Assembly (NCBI GenBank): GCA_038030265.1
Contig: CM075941.1
Span: forward strand, 59,249,952 to 59,313,951
Reading direction: 5' to 3'
Source: Corythucha ciliata
Taxonomy: Eukaryota > Arthropoda > Insecta > Hemiptera > Tingidae
Length of the DNA: 64,000 nt
Below the pieces are notes generated by a model that did no database searches, was not told the DNA's origin, and was given only the letters and a program-made list of their open reading frames with translations. The position numbers and the translations under genes were made by a program. Below are positions 20,706-29,370 of this stretch, piece by piece (within the stretch, counting starts at the first letter, position 1; each line of letters begins with the position of its first letter).

Positions 20706-22414
20706 TTTTTTGTGTCGTTTCGAGCCCCTGACCCTTCCCCATGAGACTTCTCGAATAGGGAGGAGGGTCGAGGGGCTTCTTCGCCGTGCCTTTCTTCTTT
20801 TGATAACGTCATTGTCGCGATTTTGTCCCCTAAACGGTCCCGTTGTCTATCCCTGTCGTAGGAAGATGATTGACGGCCGCTGTTGTGCCACTTCTGGTTG
20901 TGGTGGAAGACTCTTCTGTCGTCAGCCCTTTCGTAGTTGTTAGGCCGTTGGCGGTTGTCTCGGGGGTTTGAATGTCTTCTATAAAACGTCCTAGAGGAGT
21001 TATGTATTGGTGAGGTTGGCCTATTGTTATAGTAGTTCTTACGTGGAGGTGACTGAGATTTTTCTGGAGATGTTTCCCTGTTATACTGTTGTCTGCCCTT
21101 GTTTTGCCATTCGAGTTTAAACGCCTGCTCTATATATTCAAGGAAAGTTGTCAGTTTAGAAATATTCATTAGTTTTACGGTTTGACTTATTGATTGATCA
21201 AAATGTGATGCTAGAGTTTGGACAAGGGTTTGTTCAGGTATCGCTAGCTTGGCGTTGCGGACTCTCGTGACTATGTCCATCACATAGATTTGTGGGTTTT
21301 TTGTTTTACTGCTCGTGAAAAAACCTGAGTATAGGAGTTTATGCAAATATAGTTGGTACTCATGGCCCTGAAAATCCTCCTCGAACTTGGCCTGGAACGT
21401 TTGAAAATCCCGGAAAGAATCTTGATTCATTAGGAACCACAGGAGTGCTTTTCCTGAAAAAAGGTTTTTTAAACGATGGGTGAGAGGTCTTTGACCTAGG
21501 TTCCACGCACGATGGGAGTATTCCACTGCCTGCAGGAATTCAAATGGACAGCTCCATCTATAATCTGAAAAACATAAAGGGGAGCCCTGATGGGGACTGA
21601 CAGGGTCTACTGGCTGGTCTCGAATCGCGCTAATCAGGTCTGATAATAGGCCTTCGGCTTCTTTCTGCTGTTTTGGTCGGTGGCCCTCCCATTCAGTAAT
21701 TCGGGACAGTAGCTCGCTTTGCTTTGCTTCTTGTTGATCTAAGCGCGCCTTGAGCTCGCTCATTTTTTGAACAGACAAATCGGCGAGTTCTCTTGTTCTC
21801 GTGAGTTGTGCTTCGTTTTGTTTTTCTATGCTTTGTTGGATGTCTGTCCTTACCGAGTCGACGTAGTCACTACACGCGTTCATTATCGTGATTTTCAGGT
21901 TACTAAGTTCCCTCTTATACGAATGCTGTTCTTCGGCGATCGCCTCCAGCCTCTTCCTAAGTTCTTCCGCCGTCTTTCGATCTTCTATGCGAGCCTGATT
22001 AAAAGTAGTTATAAGTTTCGTCATCGCCCTGTGAAGGTCGCCGCCTTGGTCGCCTACTTGTTGCTCTACTGCCGCGTCTACCTGCCTCGTTTCCTCTTCT
22101 TCCACCGGTGGTAGCTGTGGTACTTCGGTATCCAAAAGGCTAGTCTCGAGATCCATTGAGCGCGGAGATGTTCCCGTGGGGCTAGAAGTACGTCCCTGTT
22201 GTTGTAATGTCTCGTCGGATGTATCGACGGTTTCCCTTCCCGTTCTTTGCGGCACGACGTTCGACGTCTCCATCTGCCTAAACGCTATAAAAGGGTCTCG
22301 TGTGGGTAAGGGCAGGGGTTCTATTTGTCTACCGGAACGCAGGACGAAGCCGTCAAATTTCTCTGAGGCTACCAAGTTTTCGTCTGGATTAGAATCTGAC
22401 ATGTTGACGAGCAA
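20702..22414 (-). CDS. gag: Gag of the JAMM gypsy element
   Basis: 570 codons from the ATG at 22414, with a second in-frame ATG four codons on. Residues ~1-130 are polar and acidic. About 125-265 is a long coiled coil (heptad-rich EELRKRLEAIAEEQ and MSELKARLDQQEAKQ). About 290-440 is the capsid-like helical region (WSCPFEFLQAVEYSHRAWN, then LLWFLMNQDSF). The last ~130 residues are rich in Arg, Asn, Ser and Tyr (NNRPTSPIHN, SSSYDRDRQRDR). I find no CCHC zinc knuckle, so nucleic-acid binding probably relies on the basic tail, as in some other gypsy lineages. The stop codon is directly preceded by the slippery sequence that gives Gag-Pol. Confidence 0.9.
   Translation of the reverse strand: MLVNMSDSNPDENLVASEKFDGFVLRSGRQIEPLPLPTRDPFIAFRQMETSNVVPQRTGRETVDTSDETLQQQGRTSSPTGTSPRSMDLETSLLDTEVPQLPPVEEEETRQVDAAVEQQVGDQGGDLHRAMTKLITTFNQARIEDRKTAEELRKRLEAIAEEQHSYKRELSNLKITIMNACSDYVDSVRTDIQQSIEKQNEAQLTRTRELADLSVQKMSELKARLDQQEAKQSELLSRITEWEGHRPKQQKEAEGLLSDLISAIRDQPVDPVSPHQGSPLCFSDYRWSCPFEFLQAVEYSHRAWNLGQRPLTHRLKNLFSGKALLWFLMNQDSFRDFQTFQAKFEEDFQGHEYQLYLHKLLYSGFFTSSKTKNPQIYVMDIVTRVRNAKLAIPEQTLVQTLASHFDQSISQTVKLMNISKLTTFLEYIEQAFKLEWQNKGRQQYNRETSPEKSQSPPRKNYYNNRPTSPIHNSSRTFYRRHSNPRDNRQRPNNYERADDRRVFHHNQKWHNSGRQSSSYDRDRQRDRLGDKIATMTLSKEERHGEEAPRPSSLFEKSHGEGSGARNDTKN
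20705..20711 (-). promoter_or_regulatory. Programmed -1 frameshift site A AAA AAC
   Basis: In the gag frame the last codons are ACA AAA AAC then the stop TAG (20704-20702). A AAA AAC is a canonical X XXY YYZ slippery heptamer, in phase with gag. Slipping back one base enters the pol frame exactly (CTA GAG TGC ...), which is open through 16800. A downstream pseudoknot or stem would be expected but I did not fold it. Confidence 0.8.
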
Positions 22415-22701
22415 TTACCCTTCGAGCTTTATTATGTTTATTAAACAGCTATTAATGATGAATAGAGAATGATCTGAAAATATTTTACTGTTGTTTTGTT
22501 GAAAAATTCTAAACTGTTACCTGATAGCTGATAAACTGGAAAAGGAGGTGGTTATAATTGAACAGCTGGGTCTGACCCTGTAACCTGCCACCAACACACG
22601 CACAAAAAAAAAAGGGAGGGGAATTGTTGAAACACGCACCCGAACCTGTTCTTTCAGGAGCTCTGCGCTCTCCTCTCAGATTAAACGAATCACCAGAAAC
22701 C

Positions 22702-22719
22702 AAAACCACTGGGCCACCA
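22702..22719 (-). promoter_or_regulatory. Candidate primer-binding site
   Basis: Three bases inside the 5' LTR the minus strand reads TGGTGGCCCAGTGGTTTT. It starts with TGG, complementary to a tRNA CCA end, and has the usual 18-base size and position. I cannot assign the tRNA. Confidence 0.5.
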
Positions 22720-22722
22720 AAT

Positions 22723-23757
22723 TGTTATTTTCTTTTCCTTTTTTGTATTCTTTTATTTTGCTTTTTTGCTATTTTTTGAATTTTTATCGGGTTTTTATTC
22801 GAATCAGTTTTTTATTTAGTTAATTTTGGGCCAAGGAGCCTTACATCGAAGAAAGAGCAAAAAGAAAAGGGGGGTTTTTAAATTAGCGCTATTAATGCGG
22901 AGGCCTCCCGCCTTTACGAATACGTTATGTTATAATATATTAACTTTGGACCGGGTTTAACTTACTCTTAGATGTATAATTTAATTGTTCTTAATTTCAC
23001 TTGGTGTCATTCGTTACGCGAAGGTGTTGATATTAAGGTCGAGTTTTGTCCTTTTTTATATGGATTTTTAATCTGGTGTCGTACGTGGGTGCACGGGTAC
23101 GGAATACCTTTTTGAAGGGTCGTCGTGTCCGTTTCTACTGAAGTTGTTCCTTGAAACGCTATGAAGGAACAGGCGCCGTTGGGAGCGTCTTTATATAGTC
23201 CGGGCTCCAATATTCGTGAGCGAGTTCGGTACGCTACGAGCGTGTTTCAACGAGCTTGCCAGTGGAGTCTCAGGAAGACGACGTAGTGCGGTCAGATGAA
23301 GACCAGAAAGAAAAGCTAAAGGATTCGGACTTCATGAGTTAGAGTGTGTTATGCTCCCTTAATTTTCGTGGATTGTGAGGGTTCTTTGGTTTTTTACCTT
23401 GCGCCTTTTTCTTTTTCAGCCAACGTCGAGGTCCTGTTTTCCACGGGCTTCCGCTGCCACGATCAGGGGAAAAATGGTGGCTCCCTTTAATCCCTTTCTC
23501 ATTCTTCGAAGGTTTTCCGATCCCCTCTTCCTTTTACGACGAGTGCCGACTACCTCATGAACATGTTCTAACCGGCACATTTTTTTTTTCACCCGCGAAC
23601 TTTTTTCTTTCTTTAATTATTATGTTTGTAATTTTATTTAATTAATTGTCGATCTATTTAATTATTAGTTATATTTGAATTTATTTTTCTAGGCTTAGTT
23701 TATGTTTTTATTAAATGGGCAAAATCTACTTTTAGCTCCTTGGCTTGTTCCATAACA
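22723..23757 (-). repeat. 5' LTR of the JAMM gypsy element
   Basis: Right-hand LTR, upstream of gag on the minus strand. One difference from the left copy was seen at 23536. The right flank begins with the target duplicate AAAG. Confidence 0.95.
23191..23197 (-). promoter_or_regulatory. TATA-like box in the 5' LTR
   Basis: On the minus strand the sequence reads CGGACTATATAAAGACGCTC, a good TATA box in a GC-rich setting. It is a likely start region for the element's RNA. The downstream GC-rich segment fits the R region. Confidence 0.5.
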
Positions 23758-23761
23758 AAAG

Positions 23762-25480
23762 ATATTTGAAATTATGTGAAAATCGTCTTGGTGGTTTGCT
23801 ATATAGAAAGCTTTTTAACATTGTTGTATTTTACCACTAACACTTTGATCATACCCTAGGGTAAACCAAGCGTGAAAACTCAAAGTCATTGTTGAATACT
23901 TCCTTTAAAGCCCTCTAAAATTGGCATTTAGGGGGGGGGGGTGGGGGGCAAATAGCGAAGAGTATAGGATAGGAGTTACAGCCGAGTAGTTTCAAGTGAA
24001 GAGTTGGGCAAACACTTGTAACACACAATAAGGACGGCTTGTAGAAGCACCTAATGAAGCCAAAGCCGCAATATTCACAGTGCCTAACAAAAGTGATTTC
24101 ATCCCTTTTCTCCCTGGGGTTTTAAGCCTTTCTGCAAGCCTTTCCCTCAAGTTTAATATTCGGCTTATTGAAGTTTCTCCCGGAGTTCTTGTTCTACCAG
24201 GGATTTTCTCTTTTTTTTTCCTATTTTTTTTTTAAGGGGGAGAAAAATTGACCATCTGCCGGCCGCAAGCAAGGAAATCGTGTGGTCGGTGAAGTTTTCT
24301 CTTTTAATACAACGAACTTTGAATAACACCGCACAAAAAATGTAACGTGAACTTTGTAATTAGTCTCTTCAGAAATGATTTATAAAGAATGTGGCGAATC
24401 GTTTCACGGGCGACGAAGGTTTTTACACCCTTAGCGTTGACGCAAAACCCCTGGAGCAAATAAGAGTAACAATAACCGCGCATTAGGGGAGAAATAAGGT
24501 GAAACAATAATTGCTTGTTTTATACAGAAGCGCAACGCAAAAATAATAAAAGAACCGCCTACGGGGCCTATTTTTAGATCAATAGAAACGCTCAAGAAGC
24601 TTTTTCAAAAGACTGTCATAGCCTCGAGCTATTCCATCTCTTTCAAATTGCATTTTCCCCACACCGTGAGGGTTTTCAAGTTTTTTAGGAGTAAGGAAAG
24701 TCTGATTTTCTTGACAGAGCTAGGAAATTAACGCTTTATAATTTTTGCTGTGAACGGAATTTATGTTATATTTTACTTGTATTAAATAAATAACACGTTA
24801 ATTAACAACTACTCACCGCAAAAAGTTTTGATGTCGCCGTTATTTATCGTTTCTTTCGCTCTGTTTTATGTACGCTCACCCCCCCCCCTGCCTTTTCATT
24901 GACACAGTTGGTGACAATCTCCACTTCCCTCCACGGGTTACAATGTCGCGCAAGGAAAGTTTCAAAACCAATTTAAACACCGTCATTGTCCATCTCACGC
25001 TTCAATCGCTTCCTGTTTCAGACAGGCTGTGACTACACCTATATACCGAGTTGGATGAAACACCATTACCATGTAAATAACTCAATCATAAAAGGACAGC
25101 CTTCGATATTATGAGATGGTTAAAACACACGTACACGTAGTTTGACACTAATTGGATGAAAATCTATATAAAATAATTATTATAGCCTATACGCGTAAGT
25201 TAAATTTTTGATTTCACTCCCCGCTTTTGTTTTCTGGATGTCTACAGAAGTGATTGGGTCGTTTTTCAAATAACTGGCCTTTCTCATTCTTTGTAGATAG
25301 TAGTCCAGTGCAGTAAAGTATACCACAAGGCTTCTAAGTAATCCTGGGTTTGCCTAACTAAACGACTGAACCGAACTTAGTTTTTCCCACCCTTGTGAGC
25401 TGGTGAACGGATGAACAAGTCCACGAGGAGCTTTGAAATCAAATTGGATTCAATTTTTCTTTGGTTCGACTTTTGTGGTC
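23762..25480. other. Non-coding stretch, nothing recognised
   Basis: Low-complexity G, T and C runs (for example about 23931-23948, 24205-24240, 24881-24891), with no open frame having a known motif. No RNA gene recognised. Confidence 0.45.
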
Positions 25481-25484
25481 AAGG

Positions 25485-25560
25485 CTTGTTATGGTTAGAG
25501 CTTTTTGTGGTTAGAGCATTTTGTGGTTTGAGCATTTTCGTCAAAGTCAAATACCTCGAC
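25485..25560. repeat. Short repeat TTTTGTGGTTAGAGCA, copy near 25.5 kb
   Basis: Three or four units of about 16-18 bp, variants of TTTTGTGGTTAGAGCA. A related cluster lies at about 28600-28660 in the same orientation, so the two clusters flank the segment holding the degenerate arrays and the LINE tail. Confidence 0.5.
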
Positions 25561-25744
25561 GTGTGGCTCTCCCCAACGTTACAAGCAGGTCCACACATGA
25601 ACGGGTCAGTGGCGTCCCACGCCTGCGCATTTGTCCTCGGGGTAGGGGGGGGAATCAGATTGAAATCTCGTTGCAGGGATGGCAAGGGGGTAATTTCACC
25701 CTAAGTCTCAGCATAAACAAGAAATATAATTTTATTTAGCCTCT

Positions 25745-27430
25745 TCCTTATTTTAGCCACGAACCACCGCTATTTCACCTTTTCTAACCACCAATTAGCG
25801 CTTACGACCAGTTTAAGCCGCGAATTTCTCAATTTCAGCCATGAATGAGTGCTTTTTGTCAACTTTACCTGCAGATTAGCGCTTGTCTCAATTTTGGGCC
25901 GCGTGTATCGTTCTTCTTAATTTCAGCCGCGGATTAGCGGTTTTGGCCCCTCCCCCCCCATAGATATTGAATTTGCTCATTTTCCCAACTTTAGCAGCAA
26001 TGTGAGCGATGTTTTCCTTCAATTCCTTCAATTTTTTAGCAGGGCATTAGCACTTTTTTCAGTTTTAGTTAAACATTACGTTTTTCTTAAGTGTTTTCCT
26101 CAAAAATTAACCTCGAAATAGAGGGCTTTTCAAAAATTTGGATTTTTTTGGTTCTCCGTGAGCAATTTGTCTCAGTTTTACCCGCGAATTAGCGGATTTT
26201 TCACCCATTGCCATAAATTGCCGCTTTTTCTCAATTTGTGCCTCAGAAGTTGCCTTCAGAAAACTCAGAAGTTGCCATCAGAAGCCGCGAATGGCATATT
26301 ATTCAGTTTTGACGTAAATGATAATTTTTCTCCATTTGAGCGAATCAGAGTTTTGCGCAATTTCAGCTGTAAGTTGTCGTTTTTTGTTTGTTTTTTGTTT
26401 TTTTTTCATTTTTAGCCGTGAATTAGCACTTTTTCTCCATTTAGCCTCAAAATAACCTTTAAACTCACTTAATTTTGGTCAGACTAATTATATATTTTCT
26501 AAATGTTATCCGCAAATGAGTGGGTTTTTCACATTTCAGCACCGAATTAGCAATTTAATGTATAGATTATTGCTTCTTCTTAGTTCTACCCCGTGGATCA
26601 GCGTTGTTTTCACTTATAGGAATTTCAAGTTTTTTGAATTTTAGCTACAAAGTTGCCTTTAGAAGGCCCATATTTAAATTAGAAATTTCAAATTTCACCA
26701 CACTTTATCCGAAAATTACTGATGTTCCTCAATTTTAGCAGCGAATTTGCGCTTTTTCTACATTTTAGCAGCGTATAGTAGCGTTCCCAAGCCTTGCATT
26801 AACCGAATTTTATCGATTTTTGCCAAGAATTGGTGTTTTCCTATAATTAAGCTGCAAATTATTTTTTTTTTCATTTTTGCAGAGGATTATCACTTCTTCT
26901 CAATATGAACCGAAAATGAGCGTTTTTCTTTTGTAGCCGGGCTAATTAGTGATTTTCTTCATTTGTATCCGCGAATTAACGTTTTTCCTCGACTTTAAAC
27001 CTGCACATTACAAATTAGCGATTTTTCGCAATTTCAGTTGTGAATTTGCTATTTTTGCCATATTTTTACCTGAAAGCGTCTTTATTTGGTCAATATTATA
27101 AGTGTTATCTCAATTTTAACCACGGGGTTGGTCCAAAAACAACCCTTTTGCGTTGATTTCCACTATTTATTCGTAGAATGGCAACCATGCACCGCGAATT
27201 GGCGTTTTTTCTCAATTTTAGTCTGGAGGCTACGTTGCAAGACCATGAATCAGCGGGTTTTCGCAGTTGTAATCACGAATATTAACCGTTTTTTTCAATT
27301 TTTTGCTTGAGGACCTAAAGAAACTGGGGACACGGTGTATTTTCTCTTTTTAGACGTAAATTTTCCTGAAGATAGCGCGAATTTTCTCAATTTGAGCCAC
27401 TAGATTAGCGCTTTCGGGAGCTCAATCGAA
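25745..27430. repeat. Long degenerate ~30-bp tandem array
   Basis: Some fifty diverged units with a consensus near GCGAATTAGCGCTTTTTCTC then AATTTTAGCC. Unit length varies around 30-35 bp. Read on the other strand, the consensus (CTAAAATTGAGAAAAAGCGC then AATTCGCGG) resembles the 30-bp unit at 6400-7150. Short ORFs here are by-products of the array. Confidence 0.7.
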
Positions 27431-27899
27431 TATTTTGCCCACAGTCTTTGCTGCTATCACTTGCAACGTTATGTTCTTTATCAGATCGGATAAATTGAAA
27501 TTCGTAGAAAGTAGCCAAATCGCTGTCCAACTGTCCGATCTCTTCACATACATAAAAATAAAAATCCTCATTTATCCGTATTTAAGCTTTTCGAGGGGCC
27601 CGTCTGATCCAGAGTGGTTCCCCCTACCTCGGTAAGCTACTGCGTGGGGTATGAAGTCCAAGGAAGCAGCTGGAAGCATGCGGACCTTTTCGGTCTGCTC
27701 AAAGTCGAGAAAATCTGCTAAAACTAACTTCAACGAGAAATACTCATTTTTGGAGATTTATGGATTTTGATTTTATGGTGTTCTTGAGAGTAGAGCGTTG
27801 GTACTAGTGTCGCTTCGTTCGTACACTTGTAACTCTGGGGAGGGGGATCTATCCTCCATATTCCCCCCGTACCTACGCCCCTGGAACGGGTTACGCATA

Positions 27900-28450
27900 A
27901 AGCTGCAGCGAATTGCGCAGAAACCTGGTCTCCAAACTGATGGAGACCATCGCTCGGCTTCAGGACCCTCAAACCATGACGGGACCCGTAATCAAAGATG
28001 GCTTACAAAGACTATGGCAACAGCACTGGGACACGGGCACTACAGCTCGACACACCCACAGCCTTCTCCCGACTGTAGCAGGACGACTCCAGACGAGGTT
28101 GGTGGCGGCATTCCTTCGCGGCGCGACGTCCCAAATCGTTACTGGTCACGGTGCCTTTAACAGTCGCTACACTTTTTCCACCGACGTGACTCCCTCCTAC
28201 TGTGCCCCTGTGCAGAACTAGTCGACGAGACGGCCTCCCATGTACTATTCGATTGTCACCTGTACAACGACGTCCGCACAGCCACTGACATTGGCAGTGA
28301 TTTCACCATTACCACTCGCGAGGAAACTCGACGGCTCGCACGGCCAAACACTTCACAATGTAGCTGTTAAATCCGCTCTTCTCAGATCCGCCATCCGACC
28401 ACCTGATTGCACCTCTGTAAAACGCCCACCTTCATGGGGTCCACGCGTGT
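27900..28450 (+). pseudogene. 3' end of a non-LTR retrotransposon ORF2
   Basis: One frame reads LVSKLMETIARLQDPQT, then LPTVAGRLQTRLVAAFLRG and ATSQIVTGHGAFNSRY. A neighbouring frame (about 28200-28300) gives a zinc-binding tail CPCAELVDETASHVLFDC. The GHGAF motif and the C-x-C ... H-x4-C finger with HVLFDC are the usual C-terminus of I/R1/Jockey-group LINEs, downstream of RT. No RT is present, so this is a 5'-truncated, frameshifted copy. It is not the same copy as the R1 element at 44841. Confidence 0.7.
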
Positions 28451-28599
28451 GACCGTCTGACAACATCCAACGGTCGAAAACCCGGTCTTGCACGTGTCGG
28501 GCCATCCCACGTTGTACGGCGATTGTCGTCTTCTCACATTTGGGAAAGGGTCACATTAATGACCAAAACTCATTAGACCCAGGGACAGGACACAAATCG

Positions 28600-28665
28600 G
28601 GTTAGAGCAGTTTGTGTTTAGAGGTTTTTGTGGTTTGAGCATTATGTGGTTCATGGAAGTATGTT
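28600..28665. repeat. Short repeat TTTTGTGGTTAGAGCA, copy near 28.6 kb
   Basis: Variants of the units at 25485-25560 in the same orientation, for example TTTTTGTGGTTTGAGCATT. Confidence 0.5.
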
Positions 28666-28854
28666 ATGGTCAAGTGCCTGTCGACACAGGACGGCACGAG
28701 GCAGCTCATCGATTGGAATTGGAACCAACCCACGTTCACACCTCCGAGCAGACATGCCCTTATCATCTCTCCCTACATCTTGAGAGTACACTGGAGAACT
28801 TGACAGAGCAAACATCCGTATTGTGCCAATCCCACTAAGTTGGTCTTTTGAAAG

Positions 28855-29370
28855 CGCCCAAACAGGGAAAATGGTAACCCGTGACGTTTGGGGATAACCC
28901 GTGACATTGTTTTTGAGAACACCACTCGCTACTTTTGTTTCATTGAAGAGCCAAACGCACAAGATTGATTTTTCTAACGGGGTTTTATTAAATTCTGTGA
29001 AATAGGCGTTTTGCATTGCCCAACCTGTGAAATTGTTTTCTATTCGCAGAACCGATCAGTAAAATCCGGGTTTTCAAGAGCTAAACCCACGAAATTTGTT
29101 TTTGATTTAGCCAAATAGCCTGAAAAAGTAAATGTACTACAAATTTTGCTGTTTGAAGAGCGAAACGCGAAATTGTTTTCCTTATTCACGAAATCCCGCA
29201 GGAATTGTTTGTCAAGAGTAAAACCGGTGAAATTGATTTTTTTGAGGAGCCCATCCCGTGAAATTGTCATGTTATAGAGCGAAATAACTCTCGAAAATGT
29301 TTTTTTCGATAAGTTATGGTCCCAAATTTCAGTTTTTTTGATTAACTAAACGCGATAAATTTTCGTACTC
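28855..29370. repeat. Degenerate ~31-bp tandem array
   Basis: Units follow CCGTGAAATTG, then a T-rich segment, then GAAGAGCGAAAC. About fifteen diverged units. It has the same style as the arrays at 6400 and 25745 but a different consensus. Confidence 0.6.

Larger units (their letters stand above)
15570..23757 (-). mobile_element. Complete young Ty3/gypsy element encoding a JAMM deubiquitinase
   Basis: Two 1035-bp LTRs (15570-16604 and 22723-23757) begin TGTTAT and end ATAACA. By eye they differ at one base (G at 16383, A at 23536). The element is flanked by the 4-bp direct repeat AAAG (15566-15569 and 23758-23761). Transcription runs on the minus strand: 5' LTR on the right, primer-binding site, gag, pol, polypurine tract, 3' LTR on the left. 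Both ORFs are free of stops. Pol order is JAMM, protease, RT, RNase H, integrase. There is no envelope ORF. The near-identity of the LTRs implies a recent insertion. Confidence 0.96.

Noticed and set aside
26158..27310. Several 70-85-residue ORFs
   Set aside because: By-products of the degenerate tandem array.
27595..27680. tRNA-like GC-rich segment
   Set aside because: No cloverleaf could be built by eye and no clear B box.
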